Positions 53,047 through 61,007 of a stretch of DNA of 64,000 nt are shown here, piece after piece. The stretch is from Rhabdobacter roseus. GTDB taxonomy: Bacteria > Bacteroidota > Bacteroidia > Cytophagales > Spirosomataceae. The first letter of the stretch is position 1; each line of letters begins with the position of its first letter. The notes below the pieces were generated by a model, which searched no databases, was not told where the DNA came from, and was given only the letters and a program-made list of their open reading frames with translations. Both the position numbers and the translations under genes were made by a program. The DNA lies in NCBI RefSeq assembly GCF_014202275.1, contig NZ_JACHGF010000015.1, positions 1 through 64,000 on the forward strand, given 5' to 3'.

Positions 53047-53745
53047 ATGGGACTTATGAAAGCAAACGGAACAATAAAAGAACTATCCTTCCCGATTCCG
53101 ACTTCGGAAATGCGGGAAAGGTACCTGCGGCTCTACACCGGGGCGGTCAACGACGTACTTCGCTTCACGTACAACATGCACGCCACCAGCCTGCCGTCGG
53201 CCTTTGCGCCGCTGCGGGAAGAAATGAAGATGGCCGGACAGGCCTTCACCATCAAGGGTGCGCCCGACATCACCACCGACGGCGAAATGGAGCTTCGGGC
53301 TCAGATGCTCGAAGACCTCACCCACGACTCCGTGGTGGTGTGGGACTGCACCGGCGACACCGTGACCTCCCAGTGGGGCGAAGTAATGACTATGGCCGCC
53401 ATCCGGGCGGGCTGCCGCGGAGCTATCGTCAACGGCATTCGGGATACGCAGTCCATTCTGGAGCAGCGTTTTCCGGTATTTCATAAGTACAAATCCAACA
53501 CGGGTATGCTGGGCCGCTTTAAAATGTACTACTACCAAAAACCCATCCTGATGGGGGAGGTGATCGTCAACCCCGGCGACTGGATTTTTGGCGACATCGA
53601 CGGCGTCATTGCCATCCCGCGCGACATCGCCTACGAGGTACTTTTGGCGGCGGAGGCCATCCTGCACAAGGAATCGGGCATTAAGGACATGGTAGAAAGC
53701 GGCATGACGCCCACCGAAGTCGTTAAAAACGGGGGGTACTTTTGA
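53047..53745 (+). CDS. RraA-family protein (HMG/CHA aldolase-like)
   Basis: 232 residues; a second ATG at 53056. RraA fold signatures FTIKGAPDITTDGE, MTMAAIRAGCRGAIVNGIRDTQSIL (G-x3-N-G-x-R-D) and PGDWIFGDIDGVIAIPRDIAYEVL. The family includes RNase E inhibitors and pyruvate aldolases; in a catabolic cluster an aldolase or decarboxylase-type role on a sugar-acid intermediate is more likely. Confidence 0.85.
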   Translation: MGLMKANGTIKELSFPIPTSEMRERYLRLYTGAVNDVLRFTYNMHATSLPSAFAPLREEMKMAGQAFTIKGAPDITTDGEMELRAQMLEDLTHDSVVVWDCTGDTVTSQWGEVMTMAAIRAGCRGAIVNGIRDTQSILEQRFPVFHKYKSNTGMLGRFKMYYYQKPILMGEVIVNPGDWIFGDIDGVIAIPRDIAYEVLLAAEAILHKESGIKDMVESGMTPTEVVKNGGYF

Positions 53746-55883
53746 GCCATTTTTCCACCATACGATCCGAGAAAACGGCAGACGGGGTACCCCAAAGTAC
53801 CTCCCGGTACCTTTTCCTGACCGACGCCGAGCGGGAGCGGATTTTGGCAAAAATCCAAGTCCGTGATCCGCTGATAGGTACTTTCTTCGACGCCCTGCGG
53901 CAGCGGGTATACCGCCGCGTGCAGCGCAAGAGCCTGCACGAACTGGGCGACGCCACCGCCTGGTACTACCCGGCGGCCGAGTACCTTTCTGACGCCGCCA
54001 TGTTGTACGCACTCCAACCGGAGCCGGTGCTGGGTACCTGGCTGCGCTCCGTCACGCTGGACGTAGCCCGCAGCGCCACCTACGACTGGGTAGGCCCGGC
54101 TTTTCGGAGCCACGCCGAGCCCTATACCGGCCACCTCGAAACCGCCCACCTGTGCTGGGCCATGGCGGCGGTGCTGGATCTGGCTCCGGAGGTTTTTCCA
54201 AAAGAAGAATTAACGGAAGTAAAAACCGCGCTCCGCGAAAAGGGCCTGGTACTTTGCCAGCGCTGGCTCGAAAAAAATACCCACCTGGCCAACTGGCGCG
54301 GCATCATGACCTCCGGTCTGCTGGTCGCGGCGGCGGCCCTGGGCGACGAAGTACTTCTGGACAAGTACCTGCCCGAGTGGCAGCGCTGCACCCAGGCTTT
54401 CCAGCCCGACGGCTCCTACGGCGAGTCGCTGCAGTACGGAAACTACCTGGCCTTTGCGCTCATGCTGGCCTACGAGGCGCTGGCGCGCAAGTACCCCCAG
54501 CGCGCCCGCCAACTGGATGTAAGTACCTACGCGAAAGGCCTCGATTGGATCGCCAGCAGCCTGTTTTACGCCAAGCCGATGGCGAGCTGGGGCGACGAGC
54601 CGCGCGCCCGCGCCGCCAACTTCAACGACAGCGCCGCGCTGTTCCGCTCCTCGGGCGATCTGCTGCTGCACGTAGCGACGCGGCAGCAAGGTACTTCGCA
54701 GGCGGGCCTGGCGCGCGGGTTGTTCCAAACCTACTACGAACCCGTACCTTACCAGGGCCCGCACGACCTGGCTACGTTTGGCATGGTGAACGACTGGGGC
54801 TTCCTGACGCTCCCGTTGCTCACCCACGAGGTACCTGGGCTAAGCCCCGCCGAAGTACCCCTGCCGCTGGTCAATACCTTCAGCAACGGCCACGCTTTCG
54901 TGCGCGACGCCTGGGACGGCCAAACCATCCTGGCCATCAACGGCGGTGGCGATGACCTCTGCGGTCCGGGTCATTTGCACGGCGATTTGAATAGTTTTAT
55001 TCTGGTGCATAAAAAAGAGCGCTTGCTGGTCGATCCGGGCCATAGTTGCTACCGCAACCTTATTCACGGCCTGGAAAGCGCCTCACAAACGCACAATACC
55101 TGTACTTTTTTAGTCGATAAAGACGAGCTGGGTTTGCAGGAAGACCTGGCCAAAATGGCCTTGCTGGAACAAAAAAGCGTACTGGCCCGCCGCCAAATCA
55201 CGCCCGACGGCCTCAGCGCGCCGATCCGCCGGGGCAATCGTCGCCTCATTGCCGAGCGCGACGACTGTGTCTCCGTCGTGGGAGCGGAGGCCGGAAGTAC
55301 CTACGGAACGCCCATCCGGGAGTTTACGCGCCTGTGGCTATTGGCCGGGAGCCATATACTGTTTGTGGTGGATACCATCGTGGCCGAGCGGCCCGTTACC
55401 ACTATTTGGAACTGGCTCGTCAACAACCGCGACGGCAAGGCGGAGGTACTTTCAAACGATAATGCATTAGAAGTGAGAAGAAACCGTGCGGGCATGAAGC
55501 TCTTTCACGCGGGCGAAAGTACCCTGAGCCATCCCGTCTACGGCTACGTACACGATGCCTACCACGTCGAGCCCAACCAGCGCGGCGAGGGCCAGCCCGG
55601 CAGCGGCTTGCTCTACCGATTTACCGAAAAACAAAGTACCCTGAGCCGCACGGTGGTACACGCCATTGCGCTGGATGAGGCTGCGTACCTGGGTACCTGG
55701 GCGCTGCACTCGGACGAAAATAGCCACACGCTCACCAACGGCCAACGCACCTGGACGCTGACGCTGCACGACGGCCAGGCGGAACATTTGTCGCTGGTGT
55801 CGGGGCACAGGCGGCGTTGGGACGTCATCAAAGGAAACGATACGTACACGCTCCAACGCATTGCTCCCCATGACCCCTCGTAA
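53742..55883 (+). CDS. Heparinase II/III-like polysaccharide lyase
   Basis: 713 residues if the TTG at 53742, which overlaps the RraA stop, is used; no ATG occurs until about residue 87, so translational coupling is likely. N-terminal (alpha/alpha) toroid (WRGIMTSGLLVAAAALGDEVLL, FQPDGSYGESLQYGNYLAFALMLAYEAL) and C-terminal beta-sandwich (HLHGDLNSFILVHKKERLLVDPGHSCYRN..SQTHNTCTFLVD) as in PL12/15/17/21-type lyases, with His/Tyr residues in HLHGDLNSF. No signal peptide is visible, so action in the cytoplasm is suggested. Confidence 0.85.
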   Translation: MSHFSTIRSEKTADGVPQSTSRYLFLTDAERERILAKIQVRDPLIGTFFDALRQRVYRRVQRKSLHELGDATAWYYPAAEYLSDAAMLYALQPEPVLGTWLRSVTLDVARSATYDWVGPAFRSHAEPYTGHLETAHLCWAMAAVLDLAPEVFPKEELTEVKTALREKGLVLCQRWLEKNTHLANWRGIMTSGLLVAAAALGDEVLLDKYLPEWQRCTQAFQPDGSYGESLQYGNYLAFALMLAYEALARKYPQRARQLDVSTYAKGLDWIASSLFYAKPMASWGDEPRARAANFNDSAALFRSSGDLLLHVATRQQGTSQAGLARGLFQTYYEPVPYQGPHDLATFGMVNDWGFLTLPLLTHEVPGLSPAEVPLPLVNTFSNGHAFVRDAWDGQTILAINGGGDDLCGPGHLHGDLNSFILVHKKERLLVDPGHSCYRNLIHGLESASQTHNTCTFLVDKDELGLQEDLAKMALLEQKSVLARRQITPDGLSAPIRRGNRRLIAERDDCVSVVGAEAGSTYGTPIREFTRLWLLAGSHILFVVDTIVAERPVTTIWNWLVNNRDGKAEVLSNDNALEVRRNRAGMKLFHAGESTLSHPVYGYVHDAYHVEPNQRGEGQPGSGLLYRFTEKQSTLSRTVVHAIALDEAAYLGTWALHSDENSHTLTNGQRTWTLTLHDGQAEHLSLVSGHRRRWDVIKGNDTYTLQRIAPHDPS

Positions 55884-56664
55884 GGTAGTTTCCCGGCTTA
55901 GGTACTTTGTTCTGATCCTCACGGCGGTCCTTGGCCTTTCTGCTTCCAAGCCACCCAAGCGGCTGGATTTGTACCTACTCATCGGGCAGTCCAACATGGC
56001 CGGTAGGGGTGAGGTGGAGAAAGGTACTCAGGCCACGAATCCCAAAATCTGGGTCATCAACGCCCAGAACCAGTGGGTAGAAGCCGCCGACCCGCTGCAT
56101 TACGACAAGCCGTCGGTGGTAGGCGTGGGACCAGGGCTGGCCTTTGCCCAGGAGATGCAGCGTCAAAAATCTAAACGACCGATTGGTTTAATTCCCTGTG
56201 CGGTAGGAGGGAGCGGGATCGACGACTGGCAACCCGGCCAAAAGCACGAGCAAACGGGTATCTTCGCCTACGACGCCATGCTGAGCCGGGTCAAAGAAGC
56301 CCAGAAACGGGGACGGATCAAGGCCATTTTGTGGCACCAGGGCGAGAACGACAGTAACCCCGAGAAAGCGCAGGTGTACGAGCAAAAGCTGGAGGCCTTT
56401 ATCCAGCGCCTACGGAAAGATATAAATGCTCCCAAGGTACCCTTTATTATGGGTACTTTGGGCGATTTTTATACCCAAAAAAATCCCAACGCTTTATTGA
56501 TCAATAAAATACTCACCGAATTTCCCGAGAAAAATCCCAACGTGTACGTGGTATCAGCCGCCGGCCTGACCGACAAGGGCGATACCACGCACTTCGATGC
56601 CGCTTCGGCGCGTGAGCTCGGGAAACGGTACGCCGAAAAACTATGGAGCATTCTGAAAAAATGA
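55870..56664 (+). CDS. SASA-domain carbohydrate acetylesterase
   Basis: About 264 residues from ATG 55870, which overlaps the lyase gene by 14 bases; a TTG at 55861 is possible. Signal peptide YFVLILTAVLGLSAS. Ser in LYLLIGQSNMAGRGE, GGSGIDDWQPG, LWHQGENDS and TTHFDAASARELG are the SASA (PF03629, CE6-like) pattern. It likely removes acetyl groups from pectic sugars in the periplasm. Confidence 0.9.
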   Translation: MTPRKVVSRLRYFVLILTAVLGLSASKPPKRLDLYLLIGQSNMAGRGEVEKGTQATNPKIWVINAQNQWVEAADPLHYDKPSVVGVGPGLAFAQEMQRQKSKRPIGLIPCAVGGSGIDDWQPGQKHEQTGIFAYDAMLSRVKEAQKRGRIKAILWHQGENDSNPEKAQVYEQKLEAFIQRLRKDINAPKVPFIMGTLGDFYTQKNPNALLINKILTEFPEKNPNVYVVSAAGLTDKGDTTHFDAASARELGKRYAEKLWSILKK

Positions 56665-57062
56665 GATTCTTAGGCGTAGATCATCCCGCCCTGGCGGCCA
56701 ACGACGTAGAGCAGCTCGCCACCTGGTACTGTGAGGTACTTGGCTACGAAAAATGGTTTCACCACCCCACGGGCAGTCCCCAGGGCAAGCCCGTCTGGAT
56801 GCTCAAAGCGCCCGATGGTACTTTGCTGGAAATCATGCCCAAAGACGCCACGCCGCGCCCCGAGCGCACCACCTGGACGCCGGGTTGGTCGCACGTGGCT
56901 TTTCGGGTGGCTGATATGGACGCCGCCATCAGGTACCTCGACACCCACGGTATCAACTGGACCAGCGAAATCATCAACGCCATCGGTGGCGGCAAGGTAC
57001 GCAACGCCCTCGACCCGGACGGCAACATGATCCAGATCCTGGAACGAGCGGGCCTGAACTAG
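56661..57062 (+). CDS. VOC-family (glyoxalase/bleomycin-resistance fold) protein
   Basis: About 133 residues from ATG 56661, which forms an ATGA overlap with the previous stop; an ATG at 56643 overlaps further and is less likely. Two beta-alpha-beta-beta-beta modules: VDHPALAANDVEQLATWYCEVLGYEKW and SHVAFRVADMDAAIRYLDTHGI, ending DPDGNMIQILE. Metal-type His/Glu residues (H in VDHP, E in LLEIMP, H in SHVAF, E in QILE) are kept. Function in this locus unknown; isomerase, lyase or dioxygenase-like roles exist in the family. Confidence 0.88.
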   Translation: MRFLGVDHPALAANDVEQLATWYCEVLGYEKWFHHPTGSPQGKPVWMLKAPDGTLLEIMPKDATPRPERTTWTPGWSHVAFRVADMDAAIRYLDTHGINWTSEIINAIGGGKVRNALDPDGNMIQILERAGLN

Positions 57063-57178
57063 GTACTTTGTCATCCCGAGGCAACGATAGATCCGAAGGC
57101 CGTGCCAGAGGTACTTTGCGTAAAGGTACCTGAGTGCCTCCCAATCAATGAGTCAAGTAACCCTTAATTAGGTCAAGA

Positions 57179-58192
57179 ATGAAAGCGCTGTTTTATACCG
57201 GCAATAAAACGTTTGAAATCCAGGAAAGTACCCCTGCGCCCCTACAACCGGGCGAAGTACGGCTGAAGGTAGCCTACTGTGGTGTGTGTGGTACCGACGT
57301 CCACATTTACCACGGCAACATGGACAAGCGCGTGCAGATTCCGCAGGTGATCGGCCACGAGGTATCGGCCGAAATTGCCGAACTCGGCGAGGGCGTGACG
57401 GGCTGGCAGGTTGGTGACCGCGTGGCCGTGCGTCCCCTCCAGCCCGGTGCCGAGCACCCTTCGGATTTTGGACAAAACCACATTGGCAAAAACCTGAAGT
57501 TCATTGGTATCGATACCTCCGGTGGCATGCAGCAGTTCTGGAACGTACCCGCCTATACGCTCCACCGCTTACCCGAAAATTTATCCCTGAAGCTGGGCGC
57601 GTTGATCGAGCCGTTGGCCGTGGCCTGTCATGATATACGCCTGGCCGAGTTGCGGAAGGACGAGCAGGTGGTGGTCATTGGCGGCGGGCCCATCGGGATG
57701 CTCATTGCGCTGGTGGCCCAACATAAAGGAGCGAAGGTACTTCTCTCGGAAATCAACGGCGCGCGCCTGGAGCTGGCGGCCTCGTTGGGCCTGGCGACGG
57801 TCAATCCGCGGGAGGAAGACCTGGTGACGAGGGTCGAGGATTTTACCCAGGGCGCGATGGCCGACGTCGTCTTCGAAGTATCGGGCGTGCAGGCCGGCGT
57901 AGACGCCATGACCCAAGTACCCCGCGCCCGCGGCCGCATCGTGATGGTGGCCATTCACGCCCAGCCCAAGCCGGTGGATCTGTTCCGGTTTTTCTGGCGC
58001 GAGCTCAAGCTCATCGGCGCGCGCGTCTACGAGCCCGAGGATTTCGACGAAGCCATTGCCTTGGCCGCCAGCGGCCAACTACCCCTCGAAGCCATCATTA
58101 CGCAGGTAGCCCCGCTCGCCGCCGCGCAGGAAGTGTTTGAGACTATCGATGGCAATCCGGCCGGGCTTAAGTACCTGCTGGCTTGCCAGTGA
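57179..58192 (+). CDS. Zinc-binding medium-chain alcohol/polyol dehydrogenase
   Basis: 337 residues. Catalytic zinc site CGVCGTDVHIYHG and GHEVSAEI, Rossmann motif VVIGGGPIGMLIALVAQHKGAKVLLSEI, EPLAVACHDIRLAEL. The four-Cys structural zinc loop is missing; RPLQPGAEHPSDFGQNHIGKN stands in its place. Probably oxidises a sugar alcohol or aldonate such as a galactonate/idonate type substrate. Its last part is repeated in decayed form at 63341-63424. Confidence 0.9.
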   Translation: MKALFYTGNKTFEIQESTPAPLQPGEVRLKVAYCGVCGTDVHIYHGNMDKRVQIPQVIGHEVSAEIAELGEGVTGWQVGDRVAVRPLQPGAEHPSDFGQNHIGKNLKFIGIDTSGGMQQFWNVPAYTLHRLPENLSLKLGALIEPLAVACHDIRLAELRKDEQVVVIGGGPIGMLIALVAQHKGAKVLLSEINGARLELAASLGLATVNPREEDLVTRVEDFTQGAMADVVFEVSGVQAGVDAMTQVPRARGRIVMVAIHAQPKPVDLFRFFWRELKLIGARVYEPEDFDEAIALAASGQLPLEAIITQVAPLAAAQEVFETIDGNPAGLKYLLACQ

Positions 58193-58403
58193 GGGGGTGC
58201 TTTAGTTCAAACATTGGGGTATACGGTAAGTTATTTTCTATGTGTTGATATGGCGTGGCCTAGCGAGAAGTGTCGATTTTTTTTAGGAGGTAATTATAGG
58301 GAAGTGGACACTATTTTACAAAAATGAGGTCTGCTTTGTAAAGTAAGTTTACTGGGATATATTATAGCTGAGTTTTACAGAAGGCAACTAAATGCCTTGC
58401 TTT

Positions 58404-59510
58404 TCATTGAGAAGCAACACTTTTTGAATCTTTAAAGAAGTCAGAAAGCTTTGTAAAGCTAAAGCCTAAAAAAAAGTAATATGGATTTTGGTCTCTTGGT
58501 CTTAGTAAATGCAGATTGGCACCATAACCAAAATATATTTTATTTCTAAAAAGCCCTGCTTGAATTCCAGTCCCAATCTCTACATCCTTTCCAGTACTAA
58601 AATCGAGGTAAGAAATATTAATTCCAATTGAAGGTTCTACAAAATTGATAAATCTATTTTTTCTTATAATTTTTTCAGTTCCATTCCTATCGACCAACTT
58701 TATACCTCGATCAAGAGAGTTAAAAGTCCACATTAATACAGCACCGCCAGTTCCTTTGAAATTACTTGGTGAAAGCAAGGTGTCCTCTGTAGAAGTTGGC
58801 TCATTTATCCTTTTAACTAAAGAAAACATATCAGCTATTTCGAGTTTCCATCCAGTGTCTTTTAGATAGTATTTGCCTAAGGATAGCCTGGGAGGATTTT
58901 GGTTTACATTGATTTTTGAGTCTATTTTCCACGTAACATACAAATTGAGTACCTCGCCATTCTTTGCTCCACTTTTTCCAAGATCTATATTTGCATGTAC
59001 TAATTTTTTGTAAATTTCACGTCCTGCTAGCTTAGATAGTTCTTCTGATATTTCTGGAAAATAATTTATAATTAAATTATAATATTTTTCTCTAATTTCT
59101 ACATCATACTCATTTCTAATTGAATCAATTTTTTCTAAAGTAATATTCTTTTTCAAAGCTATTAGTTGTGAATCCTTTCTATCCAAAATAAACTCTAGTT
59201 CAGATCCTTTAAATCTTGATACTAAATCTAAATTCAACATAGTTTCATTTATTAAATCTATGTTTTCTGAAAATTTAGTGGCTAATGTATCTTGATTCTG
59301 TATATTTAAATTAATAGTGCTTAACAAAGTATTTGAGATTTCTAAGGATTTCTTGATGGTCTCATAATTTATCAAGTCTTTATTCATTAATGAAAGTAGA
59401 GCTTTTTTTGCATCGATACCACTTTCTTCAAATGAGTTAAGGTAGTTAAGAGTTATGCCTAGCTTTGCTTTGCAGTATTTTAGTGATTTTGAATACTGTT
59501 CTATAAACAA
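58404..59510 (-). CDS. C-terminal part of a split secreted protein (unknown function)
   Basis: 368 residues from a TTG at 59510, but the same frame is open and protein-like back to about 59710 (..EYYQNIDKFIKEAVSLYELL..), where an A8 run joins it to the frame of 59591-60403. N-terminal two thirds are helical (coiled-coil-like, rich in Leu, Ile, Glu, Lys); the last third (GIQAGLFRNKIYFGYGANLHLLRPRDQNPYYFFLGFSF) looks like beta-hairpins of an outer-membrane barrel. No family recognised. Best read as part of one roughly 665-residue protein. A weak hairpin (58382-58399) follows the stop. Confidence 0.7.
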   Translation of the reverse strand: MFIEQYSKSLKYCKAKLGITLNYLNSFEESGIDAKKALLSLMNKDLINYETIKKSLEISNTLLSTINLNIQNQDTLATKFSENIDLINETMLNLDLVSRFKGSELEFILDRKDSQLIALKKNITLEKIDSIRNEYDVEIREKYYNLIINYFPEISEELSKLAGREIYKKLVHANIDLGKSGAKNGEVLNLYVTWKIDSKINVNQNPPRLSLGKYYLKDTGWKLEIADMFSLVKRINEPTSTEDTLLSPSNFKGTGGAVLMWTFNSLDRGIKLVDRNGTEKIIRKNRFINFVEPSIGINISYLDFSTGKDVEIGTGIQAGLFRNKIYFGYGANLHLLRPRDQNPYYFFLGFSFTKLSDFFKDSKSVASQ

Positions 59511-59590
59511 ATCTCTTTGTGCTTTATATAAATAAGAATTTTTTAATTCGGATAATATAGGATTTATTTCGTTAATATTTTCTATTTTGA

Positions 59591-60403
59591 TTATTCTTCT
59601 ATAAGTTTCAAAATTAGATATGTAATGCTTGGATGTGCTAAGTAATTCATATAAGCTAACAGCTTCTTTGATAAATTTATCAATATTTTGATAGTATTCA
59701 CCTGATTTTTTTTAATTTTTTGATTAATAGTTGTGCTTTTAGATTTATTTTTTTGGATAAATTCGTTTTGTTCTTCGTCTAATGATTCAATATCAGTTTG
59801 TATTAAAGTATTTTCTTTAATTGTTTTTTCTGCCAAAAGTGTTAATTCATTAAATTTTTCTTCAATATTTTTGTTTTTAGTTAAATCCATAAGTGTAAAA
59901 TTATTATAATACAATGTATTAAGTTGGTAATTGTCATTAGCTTCTCTTAAATCTAAAATCATGTTTAGTATTTTTTTTGATAGTTGTAAAGGTGGGTCGG
60001 ACTCTACACCAATTCTTTCTCTTTCAACACCTACTTCAGAATATGGGCTAACTTCAATCTTTCTGCTACCATCAGGGCCTGTAATGTCAGCTTCTAAAGA
60101 AATTTTGCCTTCAAAATCGGTGTTTTTAATTAACCCATTAATGTCAAATCGAATTTCTATTTCACCATCTTTATCAAGAAAATGATATTTTTGGTTAGGG
60201 AGCCTAGAATTATCCTCCCATTGCCAAATATTGTCAAACCTTTCCTGCCTTTCACTTTTTCTATATATTATATTAATATACTGTCTAGGGTCAATTTTTT
60301 TTATATGATTATCTGGCGGAAAAACAGATGTTTGACCTGACTGGGATCTTACGTTTGAAAAGAAACATAAGAATATAAGTGAAGAAAGAAGAAGTGTTTT
60401 CAT
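59591..60403 (-). CDS. N-terminal part of a split secreted protein (unknown function)
   Basis: 270 residues with signal peptide MKTLLLSSLIFLCFFSNVRSQ. The mature part has a Pro/Asp-rich segment (FPPDNHIKKIDPRQYINIIYRKS..), beta-rich middle (GEIEIRFDINGLIKNTDFEGKISLEADITGPDGSRKIEVSP) and a Lys/Asn/Ile coiled-coil-like end. After the A8 run at residue ~230 the remaining 40 residues look random, whereas the -1 frame continues sensibly into 58404-59510. Unknown family; AT-rich and probably horizontally acquired. Confidence 0.72.
   Translation of the reverse strand: MKTLLLSSLIFLCFFSNVRSQSGQTSVFPPDNHIKKIDPRQYINIIYRKSERQERFDNIWQWEDNSRLPNQKYHFLDKDGEIEIRFDINGLIKNTDFEGKISLEADITGPDGSRKIEVSPYSEVGVERERIGVESDPPLQLSKKILNMILDLREANDNYQLNTLYYNNFTLMDLTKNKNIEEKFNELTLLAEKTIKENTLIQTDIESLDEEQNEFIQKNKSKSTTINQKIKKNQVNTIKILINLSKKLLAYMNYLAHPSITYLILKLIEE
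59706..59713 (-). other. A8 run where the reading frame shifts by -1
   Basis: Coding-strand AAAAAAAA. Before it, the 59591-60403 frame reads ..TTINQKIKK; after it, the -1 frame reads KSGEYYQNIDKFIKEAVSLYELL.. into the 58404 gene without a stop. Either a lost A, a base-calling error, or programmed -1 slippage. Confidence 0.6.
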
Positions 60404-60788
60404 TTTTTATCGGTTCCTTTTTGAGTGCTATAAATAATTTATTACAACAGTTTTATATACAGAATCGGATTTAGCTGCTAATTTAGCCTTCATGATAAAA
60501 AATTAGTGCTAATAGATTTTAAACAGTTTAGAAAATTTGAATGCTTATGAAGCTACTTTAGGAAAGCTACAAGATAAATTTGCTATTTACTATACATAAG
60601 CTCAAAAAACTTATCCAACGGTATGCCTTTTTTGTTTGTGGTTAGATACAATTAACTGATTTATAAATCAGTTCTTAATTCTTTTATGGAGGTTGGCATA
60701 CTAAAAGGAATACAGTTAGGCTAAGAAACGCTATTTTAAATAAAAACTTCAGTAGCTAAGTTGTTATTCTGATCAGTTCCATAAAAAC
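60404..60788. other. AT-rich gene-free spacer
   Basis: About 385 bases. It should contain the promoter of the minus-strand split gene, but no clear TTG-N19-TAnnTTTG match was found. A short plus-strand run of sense codons (60535-60598) is interrupted by a stop and resembles no known protein. Confidence 0.4.
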
Positions 60789-60824
60789 ACAAAGCGCAAC
60801 CTCCTCTCGAAGACTGCGCTTTGT
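60789..60824 (-). terminator. Hairpin terminator of the DUF1080 remnant
   Basis: ACAAAGCGCA (60789-60798) and TGCGCTTTGT (60815-60824), perfect 10-base arms, followed on the minus strand by a T-rich TTTTTAT. It lies just after the stop of the truncated DUF1080 reading frame. Confidence 0.65.
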
Positions 60825-60840
60825 ATTATTTCTAAGTACC

Positions 60841-61000
60841 TTACTTCGCGGGTGTAATGACAATATTCCGGTACTCTACCGGGCCGTGGTCGCCCTGGAT
60901 GTAGAGCGGGCCGGGTTCGCCTTCGTTACTGTCGAGGTCCCGGCCGGTGACGCCCGGAATTTCCTGGTTTGTTTTGCGGGTAAAAATACGATATGGTTCA
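60841..61000 (-). pseudogene. Truncated C-terminus of a DUF1080 (3-keto-disaccharide hydrolase-like) gene
   Basis: Read on the minus strand, the frame ending in TAA at 60841-60843 gives ..TNQEIPGVTGRDLD.. and ..PLYIQGDHGPVEYRNI..ITPAK, the typical end of DUF1080 laminin-G-like proteins. The homologous part stops at about 61000, where it runs into the end of the propeller gene (stop at 61008), so about 80% of the gene is missing. Confidence 0.75.
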
Positions 61001-61007
61001 GGACCAA

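Larger units (their letters stand above)
58200..60780. other. AT-rich island of foreign composition
   Basis: Base composition drops sharply compared with both sides, and the GTAC-centred motif is nearly absent (one AGTACC at about 58949). It holds the split gene at 58404-60403 and AT-rich flanks. It lies directly after the alcohol dehydrogenase and before a truncated DUF1080 gene, consistent with transfer into the locus. No transposase or integrase is seen. Confidence 0.6.

Noticed and set aside
60535-60598. Short run of protein-like codons in the AT-rich spacer (..YEATLGKLQDKF..)
   Set aside because: Only about 20 codons before a stop, no start or homology I recognise; could be chance in AT-rich DNA.
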